Shown here: piece by piece, positions 1 through 4,555 of the stretch
Layout of the letters: every line of letters begins with the position of its first letter
Position numbering within the stretch: the stretch's first letter is position 1
Assembly (NCBI GenBank): GCA_023423775.1
Contig: JAFAEZ010000060.1
Location: 1 to 5,192 of the forward strand
DNA: 5,192 nucleotides
Direction: 5' to 3'
From: Pseudomonadota bacterium
GTDB lineage: Bacteria; Pseudomonadota; Alphaproteobacteria; Sphingomonadales; Sphingomonadaceae
Made by a program: the position numbers and the translations under genes
The notes under the pieces: generated by a model
What the model was told of the DNA's origin: nothing
Seen by the model: the letters and a program-made list of their open reading frames with translations, nothing else
Databases searched by the model: none

Positions 1-279
1 CGCGCCCACCACCTGGGGCCGGGCGGCGCTGCGCCCCCCGCCGCCATACTCCTTCGGCCAGTCCGGCACGGTCCAGCCCTTGTCGCGCATGCGCTCGAAC
101 CAGACGCGCTGCGGCTCGGAGGAGAATTTTGTATTGCGTCCGCCCCAGAACACGTCGGCATCCGACGTCGCGGGCTTGCGCATCTCCGGCGGGCAATTGG
201 CTTCCAGCCAGGCGCGCGTCTCGTTGCGGAATGTTTCGAGATCGGCGGTCTCGGAATCTGTGGACTTGGGGTCGCTCAT
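1..279 (-). CDS. Acyl-CoA dehydrogenase family protein, N-terminal part (runs off left edge)
   Basis: The reading frame opens at the ATG complementary to 277-279 and stays open for 93 codons to the window edge, so only the N-terminal helical domain is present. Visible hallmarks are F17..TRAWLEANCP at residues 17-30 and W60..RM..KGWTVPDWPKEYGGGG at residues 60-82. The second is the conserved turn before the first large helix of acyl-CoA dehydrogenases. The family uses FAD to introduce an alpha,beta double bond into acyl-CoA thioesters in the cytoplasm. The catalytic Glu and the FAD-binding residues lie beyond the edge, so activity and chain-length class cannot be judged. The Shine-Dalgarno sequence is weak (GGA about 7 nt upstream). 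The gene is divergent from the CMD-like gene at 417 across a 137-bp gap. The family call is fairly secure; the substrate is unknown. Confidence 0.85.
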   Translation of the reverse strand, partial: MSDPKSTDSETADLETFRNETRAWLEANCPPEMRKPATSDADVFWGGRNTKFSSEPQRVWFERMRDKGWTVPDWPKEYGGGGRSAARPQVVGA

Positions 280-416
280 GGTCGATTCCATCAATCAAAA
301 TCGACTTGTTGGGCGGGACTCTGGGCCATCGCACCGTGGAATTCAACCACTTCCATGTCGCGCATTCGGCTATAGTCGCCGTCACGACGGTGCTTGAAAA
401 CAAAGAGGAAGCGATA
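280..416. promoter_or_regulatory. Divergent intergenic region with a -10-like element
   Basis: This 137-bp gap separates two divergent start codons, so it should carry promoters in both directions. The only -10-like hexamer I see is CTATAG at 370-375, which is self-complementary and could serve either strand. No well-spaced -35 box accompanies it on the plus strand. A short imperfect hairpin (CCGT/ACGG, 380-391) lies just downstream. No clear operator palindrome is seen. The promoter assignment is tentative. Confidence 0.3.
405..410 (+). promoter_or_regulatory. Ribosome binding site that sets the start of the CMD-like gene
   Basis: GAGGAA ends 6 nt before the ATG at 417. The same frame is open upstream to an ATG at 129, but that extension overlaps the divergent promoter region and the antisense acyl-CoA dehydrogenase gene. 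This strong site therefore decides in favour of 417. Confidence 0.8.
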
Positions 417-962
417 ATGCGCCTGAAACTTCTTTCGCCTGGCGAAATGAGCGAGAGCCAGCGGCAGACCTACGACGAATCGATTGCCGGCAAGCGCGGC
501 AAGCCGCCGGCCCCGATGATGGCCTGGCTCAACAGCCCGGAGATGGCGCGTCACGCCACGCGGCTCGGGGAGGTGCTGCGCTTCGACACGATCTTCCCGG
601 CAAAACTCTCGGAGATCGCGATCCTGGTGACGGCACGGCACTGGACCGCGCATTACGAATGGTACGCGCACAAGCGCCTCGCGCTCGCCGGTGGCATGGA
701 CCCCGGCATCATCGACGCGATCCGCGACCGCCGCACGCCAGACTTCGACGACCCCAAGGGCAGGATGATCTACGAGGTCGCGAAGTCGCTGCATGAGGGA
801 TACGGCGTCGAGAAGGGCCTGTATGACGAGGCGGTGAGGGTGCTGAGCGAGCGCGGCGTCGTCGAGGTGATCGGGCTGTGCGGCTATTACACGCTGGTGT
901 CGATGACGCTGAACACGTTCGAGTTCGGCCTGCCCGAGGGAGAAGTCTCGGAGCTGGCCTAG
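417..962 (+). CDS. Carboxymuconolactone decarboxylase / AhpD-fold family protein lacking the CXXC cysteines
   Basis: This 181-residue, all-helical cytoplasmic protein begins MRLKLLSPGEMS. Its core matches the CMD/AhpD helical hairpin: E66 in LSEIAILVTARHW, then E81-W82-Y83-A84-H85. Set against the AhpD pattern E-x11-C-x2-C-x3-H, residues E66 and H85 are in register, but the two cysteines are replaced by A78 and E81. It therefore cannot do AhpD-type disulfide peroxidase-adaptor chemistry. It resembles the lyase/decarboxylase side of the family (gamma-carboxymuconolactone decarboxylase of the protocatechuate pathway). The single Cys is C155 in the C-terminal helix. At 181 residues it is longer than a typical PcaC (about 130), because of an N-terminal extension and the C-terminal GLCGYYTLVSMTLNTF segment, a layout common in uncharacterised CMD homologues. 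The VOC enzyme follows 89 nt downstream on the same strand, probably in one operon. The exact reaction is unknown and a pcaC label is not justified. Confidence 0.85.
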   Translation: MRLKLLSPGEMSESQRQTYDESIAGKRGKPPAPMMAWLNSPEMARHATRLGEVLRFDTIFPAKLSEIAILVTARHWTAHYEWYAHKRLALAGGMDPGIIDAIRDRRTPDFDDPKGRMIYEVAKSLHEGYGVEKGLYDEAVRVLSERGVVEVIGLCGYYTLVSMTLNTFEFGLPEGEVSELA

Positions 963-970
963 TTTCTGAT

Positions 971-1013
971 CCGGAAACGATGGGTTTCGGGATGGGCAAT
1001 GGCGCTGTCCCGA
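971..1013 (+). other. Overlapping alternative hairpins between the CMD-like and VOC genes
   Basis: Two stems share the same bases. The first pairs CCG-AAAC at 971-978 with GTTTCGG at 984-990, with one bulged G. The second pairs TCGGGA at 987-992 exactly with TCCCGA at 1008-1013. They cannot form together. No U-run follows either, so this is not a textbook terminator. It may be a 3' mRNA structure or an attenuation-like device, or it may be chance in GC-rich DNA. Confidence 0.3.
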
Positions 1014-1040
1014 GTCCCGCTCTATGTGCATGTTTTCAAC

Positions 1041-1044
1041 GGAG
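1041..1044 (+). promoter_or_regulatory. Ribosome binding site of the VOC gene
   Basis: GGAG lies 7 nt before the ATG at 1052. This selects 1052 over an upstream in-frame ATG at 878 that lies inside the CMD-like gene. Confidence 0.75.
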
Positions 1045-1051
1045 CATTCAC

Positions 1052-1546
1052 ATGTCGCAGAACCAAGCCGTCGCCGCCGGCACCAGGATCGGCCATGTCC
1101 ATCTCAAGGTCGCCGATCTCGACCGCGCGCTGGGCTTCTATTGCGGCGTGCTCGGCTTCGAGTTGATGCAGCGCATGGGCTCGGGCGCGGCCTTCATCTC
1201 GGCCGGCGGGTACCATCACCACATCGGGCTCAACACCTGGGAAAGCAAGGGCGGCTCCCCGCCGCCGCCGGGCACCACGGGCCTCTTTCACACCGCGATC
1301 CTCTATCCGACGCGGCCGGCGCTGGCCGATGCGCTGCACCGGGTGCTCACGGCCGGCATTGCGCTGGACGGTGCCAGCGACCACGGCGTCAGCGAGGCGC
1401 TTTACTTGCGCGATCCCGACCAGAACGGCGTCGAGCTGTATTGGGACAAGCCGCGGGAGCAGTGGCCGTTCGGGCCGGACGGGAAGCTCGCGATGTTCAC
1501 CAAACGGCTGGATGTCGAGGCGTTGTTGAAGCAGCGGGAGGCTTAA
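1052..1546 (+). CDS. VOC-fold metalloenzyme (glyoxalase / extradiol dioxygenase-like)
   Basis: This 164-residue protein has a vicinal oxygen chelate fold made of two beta-alpha-beta-beta-beta modules. Module 1 starts at GHVHLKVADLDRALGFYCG (residues 14-32), and module 2 starts at LFHTAILYP (residues 78-86). Probable metal ligands are H17 on the first strand, H80 on the strand that opens module 2, and E128 in DPDQNGVELYWD (residues 121-132), the characteristic C-terminal DP-x-GN/Q-x-E motif. H55-H57 form an extra His cluster in YHHHIGLNTW. The sequence most resembles CatE-like catechol 2,3-dioxygenase homologues, which cleave aromatic rings with Fe(II) or Mn(II). Single-unit VOC proteins also include glyoxalases, epimerases and antibiotic-binding proteins, so the reaction is unproven. 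The C-terminal tail (residues 133-164) is WPFGPDGKLAMFTKRLD-like, as seen in CatE-type members. It lies downstream of the CMD-like gene, and both would suit aromatic-acid breakdown. Its stop codon abuts the REP pair. Confidence 0.85.
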   Translation: MSQNQAVAAGTRIGHVHLKVADLDRALGFYCGVLGFELMQRMGSGAAFISAGGYHHHIGLNTWESKGGSPPPPGTTGLFHTAILYPTRPALADALHRVLTAGIALDGASDHGVSEALYLRDPDQNGVELYWDKPREQWPFGPDGKLAMFTKRLDVEALLKQREA

Positions 1547-1645
1547 CTGCGTAGGGTGGGTTAGCCGAAGGCGTAACCCACCATGCCTCAGCGAATGCGG
1601 GACGCAGTTGGTGGATTACGCCTTCGGCTAATCCACCCTACGCAG
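1547..1645. repeat. Inverted pair of REP-like hairpins (BIME-like) between convergent genes
   Basis: Two imperfect copies of one palindromic unit face each other. Unit 1 (plus strand): GTAG at 1551-1554, then GGTGGGTTA (1555-1563), GCC-GAA-GGC, a bulged G at 1573, and TAACCCACC (1574-1582). Unit 2 (minus strand): GGTGGATTA (1610-1618), bulged C at 1619, GCC-TTC-GGC, TAATCCACC (1629-1637), then CTAC (1638-1641), which reads GTAG on the minus strand. A GTAG head next to a hairpin is the known signature of REP elements mobilised by RAYT transposases (Y1 family). The symmetry extends outward (CTGC 1547-1550, GCAG 1642-1645), with a 24-bp linker between the two palindromes plus flanks. The element starts right after the VOC stop and overlaps the last codons and stop of the MFS gene. 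It probably works as a bidirectional transcription end or 3' RNA stabiliser. No RAYT gene is in the window. Confidence 0.85.
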
Positions 1646-2876
1646 TCTTCGTGTGCCGCTTCCCCCGCACCATGATCAGCGCGGCCGCGATCACCTCCAG
1701 CGCGATGCAGAGATAGAACGGCAGCGAATAACCGCCGGACCAGTCGCGCAAGGCCCCGACGACGCCGGGGCCGAATGCGTAGGTCACCTGGTTGATCGCG
1801 GTGTTGAGGCTGATCAGCACGCCGAACGAGGCACTGTCGAATTCCCGCTGCACGATCAGCGACGGCAGCGTGATGAGGTTGCCGACCGAGAAGCCGAACA
1901 GGGCGCAGGCCGCGATCAGCGCGTAGTCGTTGTGCAGATTGATGACAACGCATAGCGCCACCGCCTGGCTCAGGAACGACAGCGCCGAGGCCAGCCGCTG
2001 GTTGAGGCGGTCGATCACCAGCGAGAACAGCACGCGGCCGACCACCGCCATCGCCGTCAGCACGGCGACGGCGACCGCGGCACGCTCGCGGCCGATCACG
2101 GGATCGAGGAACGAGATCAGGTGCACGATGAAGCCGACCTGCGCGAACAGCACCAGGGCAAAGGCAATGGTCACGGTGAGGAAGCCGACGTCACGCATCG
2201 CCTGCGCGCGGATCTCCGCCGAGGATTGCGGCTTCGGCTTTGTCGCCGCGTGCGCGCCGTGAAGATCGGGCGGCCGTCCGACGAGAACGAGGATCACCGG
2301 CAGCAGCAGCACCAGCATGGCGCCGGCGGTGGCGTACATCGCACTGGCAAAACCGATATGGCTGATCAGCATCACCAGCAGCGGCACGCCGACGATGCCG
2401 CCGAAGCTCGCGCCGTTCAGCGCGAGGCTGATCGCCATGCCGCGCCTGTGGTCGAACCACAGGCTGATCGTGTTGGTGATCATGGCAAGGCTGGTACCGG
2501 CCCAGCCGAAGGCGAGCACGGCATTGGCGAGATAAAGCTGCCAGGGCTCGCGCACCGCGCCGATCGCGACCGCGGCCGCTGCCATCGCCAGCGTGCCCGC
2601 GATCAGGCAGAGGCGCGCACCATATTTTCGGACGGCTTCGCCGACGAACACAACGAGCAGCGCGCCGAACAGATAGAAGAACGTCGTCCCTGCGGAGATC
2701 AGCGAGGTCGGCCAGCCCCGCGCGCGCTGCAGTTCGGCGACATAGACGCTCTGGCCGTAGAAGCCGAGCCCCCAGCCGAAGGTCGCCAGCAGGAAGCAGA
2801 CCGCGACGATGCGCCAGCCTTCGTAGCGGAGGGAGGTTTCGTCGATCGGCATGGTGGGACGGGGATTGTCGAGCAT
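1638..2876 (-). CDS. Major facilitator superfamily transporter, monocarboxylate-transporter-like
   Basis: This 412-residue inner-membrane protein has about twelve hydrophobic helices split by a basic central loop (about residues 200-230, RPPDLHG...KPKPQSS). TM1 (about 22-42) has the glycine-rich run FGWGLGFYGQSVY, followed by VAELQRARGWPTSLIS, the typical entry into TM2 of MCT/oxalate-formate-type permeases. A motif-A-like loop is seen at GEAVRKYGAR (79-88), and its pseudo-symmetric partner at GRVLFSLVIDRLNQR (280-294). The TM4-5 signature WFDHRRGMAISLALNGASFGG spans 140-160. It probably moves an organic anion with protons; the substrate is unknown. The start at 2876 is chosen because GAGGAG lies 7 nt upstream. 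The open frame continues to 3032, but that stretch is the translated intergenic repeat (PPSFRGTRRVSPESRDSGF), not protein. An alternative start is the Met at residue 9. The stop TAG (1638-1640) is supplied by the REP element. Confidence 0.9.
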   Translation of the reverse strand: MLDNPRPTMPIDETSLRYEGWRIVAVCFLLATFGWGLGFYGQSVYVAELQRARGWPTSLISAGTTFFYLFGALLVVFVGEAVRKYGARLCLIAGTLAMAAAAVAIGAVREPWQLYLANAVLAFGWAGTSLAMITNTISLWFDHRRGMAISLALNGASFGGIVGVPLLVMLISHIGFASAMYATAGAMLVLLLPVILVLVGRPPDLHGAHAATKPKPQSSAEIRAQAMRDVGFLTVTIAFALVLFAQVGFIVHLISFLDPVIGRERAAVAVAVLTAMAVVGRVLFSLVIDRLNQRLASALSFLSQAVALCVVINLHNDYALIAACALFGFSVGNLITLPSLIVQREFDSASFGVLISLNTAINQVTYAFGPGVVGALRDWSGGYSLPFYLCIALEVIAAALIMVRGKRHTKTA

Positions 2877-2883
2877 TTCTGCG

Positions 2884-2889
2884 CTCCTC
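2884..2889 (-). promoter_or_regulatory. Ribosome binding site of the first MFS gene, touching a repeat
   Basis: The minus strand reads GAGGAG here, 7 nt before the ATG at 2876. Its outer base (2889) is also the last paired base of the outer stem of the repeat at 2889-2974, so folding of that repeat could affect ribosome access. Confidence 0.75.
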
Positions 2890-2974
2890 GCCGTCATTCC
2901 GGGGCGATGCGACGCATCGAACCCGGAATCTCGAGATTCCGGGCTCACCCTTCGGGTGCCCCGGAATGACGGCG
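2889..2974. repeat. 86-bp multi-hairpin intergenic repeat (Bradyrhizobium-type CCGTCATTCCGGGG element)
   Basis: The ends are a 16-bp inverted repeat (2889-2904 with 2959-2974; core CCGTCATTCCGGGG). Inside are three further palindromes: CGATGCG/CGCATCG (2905-2919), a perfect 22-bp palindrome (2922-2943, centred on TCGA), and CACCC-TTC-GGGTG (2946-2958). The strand can fold as a cloverleaf closed by the outer stem. Alternatively it can form two side-by-side hairpins, because ATTCCGGG/CCCGGAAT occurs twice (2896-2903 with 2922-2929; 2936-2943 with 2960-2967). From memory, near-identical elements are common between genes in Bradyrhizobium. Here it occupies the 5' leader of the MFS gene that starts at 2876. 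Confidence 0.88.
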
Positions 2975-3006
2975 GAAATTGAAGGACGTTGATGGCCTGA
3001 CGAGCC

Positions 3007-3031
3007 TGTTCATGACGAGCATCATGTAACA
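3007..3031. promoter_or_regulatory. Imperfect dyad upstream of the first MFS gene (possible operator)
   Basis: TGTTCATGA (3007-3015) and TCATGTAACA (3022-3031) form an inverted repeat with one extra base in the right arm and a 6-bp spacer. It lies in the gap between the two minus-strand transporters. Its size and spacing would suit a dimeric repressor. No regulator gene is adjacent, so this is inference. Confidence 0.3.
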
Positions 3032-3050
3032 ACCGCGCTCCCGAAAATCA

Positions 3051-3068
3051 CTTCGACCGTGGTCGAAG
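3051..3068. promoter_or_regulatory. Perfect 8-bp dyad (operator or weak terminator) between the two MFS genes
   Basis: CTTCGACC (3051-3058) and GGTCGAAG (3061-3068) are exact inverted repeats separated by 2 bp. The dyad begins 30 nt past the stop of the second MFS gene. On the minus strand TTTT follows only after TGA, so it would be a poor intrinsic terminator. A 2-bp spacer is too tight for an RNA loop and fits a protein-bound DNA site better. TTGATG lies directly before it on the minus strand and TGATTT directly after, placing the dyad in an 18-bp spacer of a possible but weak promoter. Confidence 0.4.
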
Positions 3069-3098
3069 CATCAACGTTGCTGACAGCCTCCTGCCAAC

Positions 3099-4346
3099 TC
3101 AGATCGCATCCGGGAACTCGCCCATCGCGGCATCCAGCTGGGCCCTGCGGCGGCGCGCCCAGGACGCCAGCGTGAGCACGGCGAGGCCGAGCACGACGGG
3201 CGGAAACACCACCATGTTCACCGCGGACCAGCCGTAATTGGCCAGCAGCTGGCCGGAGGAGAACGAGCCGATCGCCATCATGCCGAACACGAGGAAATCG
3301 TTGAAGGCCTGGACCTTGTTGCGCTCCTGCGGACGGTGCGTCTCCAGCACCAGCGCGGAGGCGCCGATGAAGGAGAAATTCCAGCCCACGCCGAGCACGA
3401 TCAACGTCGCCCAGAAATGCATCGCGGTGATCCCGGACAGGCCGATGCCGGCGGCGCCGGCCTCCAGCAGCAGCCCGGCCGCGACGACCTTGGGGGCGCC
3501 GAAGCGCGCGATCAGTGCACCCGTGAAGAAGCTCGGCCCGTACATGGCGACGATGTGCCATTGAATGCCGAAATTGGAATCGGACACGGACAGGCCGCAC
3601 ATCTTCATGGCGAGCGGCGCCGAGGTCATCACCAGGTTCATCATGGGATAGGAGATGACGCCGCACAGGGCGGCCGCGATGAAGCGCGGCTGGGTCACGA
3701 TCTCGAGCAGCGGCCGTCCGCCATGCAGATCGGCCGGCGCGGGCCTGGGCATATCGACGCCGGCGACGATGCCCATCGCGACCAGCGCCACCGCGGCCTG
3801 CACCAGGAAGCTGAAGGCGAACAGATAAGGCGACCAGACGTCCATGGTCCATTGCACGAGTTGCGGACCGAGCACGCCGGCGAACACGCCGCCCGCCATC
3901 ACCCACGACACCGCCTTGGGCCGATAGGCCGCGCTGGCGCCGTCGGCGGCGGCGAAGCGATAGGATTGCGCGACCGCGCCGTAGAGACCGCCGAGGAAGG
4001 TCGCGATGCAAAACAGTGCGAACGAGCCGTGCAGGATCGCGTACGAACCCAGGAGACCGGTGAGCATGCCGAGGCCCGTGCCGACGACGAAGGCGGCTCG
4101 GCGGCCGAAGCGGCGCGAGATCGCGCCGGTCGGCAAGGTGCCGGCGGCAAGCCCCAGCACATACATCGACAGCGGCACGGTTGCGAGCGACATGTCCGGC
4201 GCAAGCGTTGCGCCGACGATCGAGCCGGTGGCGAAGATCACGGCGGAATTTGCGCCCGTCAGCGCCTGCGCGGCAGCGAGGCGCACCACATTGGCGCGGA
4301 CGCGCGAATCGTCGGTGATTTCGGCGATAGAGGTGACGTCAGACAT
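3099..4346 (-). CDS. Major facilitator superfamily transporter (drug/metabolite type), distinct from its neighbour
   Basis: This 415-residue inner-membrane protein has about twelve hydrophobic segments. A cytoplasmic N-terminus (MSDVTSIAEITDDSRVRANV) leads into TM1 at about residue 20. Motif A between TM2 and TM3 is GAISRRFGRR (74-83). TM4 is followed by AQSYRFAAADGAS (126-138), and TM5 carries a motif-C-like WVMAGGVFAGVLGPQL (148-163), typical of proton-driven antiporters. The central loop (about 198-220, RPAPADLHGGRPLLEI) is short. A second-half motif-A equivalent is GALIARFGAPK (276-286). The substrate is unknown; the motif-C-like helix favours efflux. The start at 4346 is preferred over the open frame to 4460, because the extension is proline/arginine-rich and covers the promoter region. 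A modest GGA lies about 8-9 nt upstream. Despite being in tandem with the other MFS gene, the two share no obvious sequence similarity beyond family motifs. The 222-bp gap and repeats suggest separate transcription. Confidence 0.9.
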   Translation of the reverse strand: MSDVTSIAEITDDSRVRANVVRLAAAQALTGANSAVIFATGSIVGATLAPDMSLATVPLSMYVLGLAAGTLPTGAISRRFGRRAAFVVGTGLGMLTGLLGSYAILHGSFALFCIATFLGGLYGAVAQSYRFAAADGASAAYRPKAVSWVMAGGVFAGVLGPQLVQWTMDVWSPYLFAFSFLVQAAVALVAMGIVAGVDMPRPAPADLHGGRPLLEIVTQPRFIAAALCGVISYPMMNLVMTSAPLAMKMCGLSVSDSNFGIQWHIVAMYGPSFFTGALIARFGAPKVVAAGLLLEAGAAGIGLSGITAMHFWATLIVLGVGWNFSFIGASALVLETHRPQERNKVQAFNDFLVFGMMAIGSFSSGQLLANYGWSAVNMVVFPPVVLGLAVLTLASWARRRRAQLDAAMGEFPDAI

Positions 4347-4383
4347 TGGGGTTTCCGCCCCAAGGGGGCTCAAAGGGGGCTCA
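4346..4383 (-). promoter_or_regulatory. Leader of the second MFS gene: tandem 11-bp repeat and competing hairpins
   Basis: On the minus strand the leader has TGAGCCCCCTT twice in perfect tandem (4383-4373 and 4372-4362), then GGGG (4361-4358), CGGAAA, then CCCCAATG. TTGGGG (4363-4358) can pair with CCCCAA (4351-4346). That puts the ribosome-binding GGA in the loop and the A of the start codon in the stem. Alternatively, GCCCC of the second repeat can pair with the same GGGGC. Three C-tracts compete for one G-tract, so translation could be switched. The repeats and complementarity are seen directly; a regulatory role is inference. Confidence 0.45.
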
Positions 4384-4407
4384 CGGAGGGCCTTGATGAT
4401 TCCCGGC

Positions 4408-4436
4408 ACTATGGCGGGGCCCGGGAGGGCGGGCAA
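4408..4436 (-). promoter_or_regulatory. Predicted sigma-70-type promoter of the second MFS gene
   Basis: The minus strand reads TTGCCC (4436-4431), a 17-nt spacer, then CATAGT (4413-4408). Each box matches four of six consensus bases. Transcription from it would begin near 4401 and give a leader of roughly 55 nt containing the tandem repeat. Confidence 0.45.
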
Positions 4437-4500
4437 CCGGCGCAAACGGGCGTGGGCCATGCCCGTGACGCAATCGGGCGGATGATAACGGGCCGTGCGC

Positions 4501-4531
4501 TTGACGGCTTGCGCTCGATCAAATCCTATCC
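4501..4531 (+). promoter_or_regulatory. Predicted promoter of the S9 peptidase gene
   Basis: TTGACG (4501-4506) matches the -35 consensus in five of six bases. It is followed 18-19 nt later by CCTATC/CTATCC (4525-4531), a weak -10 of the CTAT type seen in alphaproteobacteria. The gene's ATG is at 4556, leaving a very short leader. Confidence 0.4.
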
Positions 4532-4543
4532 GCCGCGCTTCCC

Positions 4544-4547
4544 GGAG
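4544..4547 (+). promoter_or_regulatory. Ribosome binding site of the S9 peptidase gene
   Basis: GGAG lies 8 nt before the ATG at 4556 and fixes this start. Confidence 0.7.
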
Positions 4548-4555
4548 TTTCGCTC

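Noticed and set aside
291..1031. Minus-strand open frame of 246 codons opposite the CMD-like gene
   Set aside because: Shadow of the CMD-like gene; no family features, and it would fill the divergent promoter region.
1547..1645. Reading the inverted repeat as a miniature transposon with terminal inverted repeats
   Set aside because: There is no target-site duplication beyond the symmetric flank itself, each arm is itself a hairpin, and the GTAG heads fit REP elements better.
2121..2969. Long plus-strand open frame (282 codons) opposite the first MFS gene
   Set aside because: It is rich in Arg, His, Gln, Asp and Glu with no domain pattern. It is the usual antisense shadow of a GC-rich membrane protein gene, and it also runs into the repeat.
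2877..3032. N-terminal extension of the first MFS gene starting at 3032
   Set aside because: The extra 52 residues are a translation of the 86-bp intergenic repeat and its flank, are not membrane-protein-like, and a good ribosome binding site serves the ATG at 2876.
2986..3077. Inverted 9-mers ACGTTGATG (2986-2994) and CATCAACGT (3069-3077) flanking the two dyads
   Set aside because: Short and 74 bp apart; this is expected by chance often enough, with nothing else to support a structure.
3022..4011. Minus-strand open frame of 329 codons overlapping the second MFS gene in another frame
   Set aside because: Arginine-rich out-of-frame translation of the same transporter region; the real frame has the MFS motifs.
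4347..4460. N-terminal extension of the second MFS gene starting at 4460
   Set aside because: It covers the likely promoter and leader, is proline/arginine-rich without a TM or signal pattern, and MSDVTSIAEI at 4346 is a natural transporter N-terminus.
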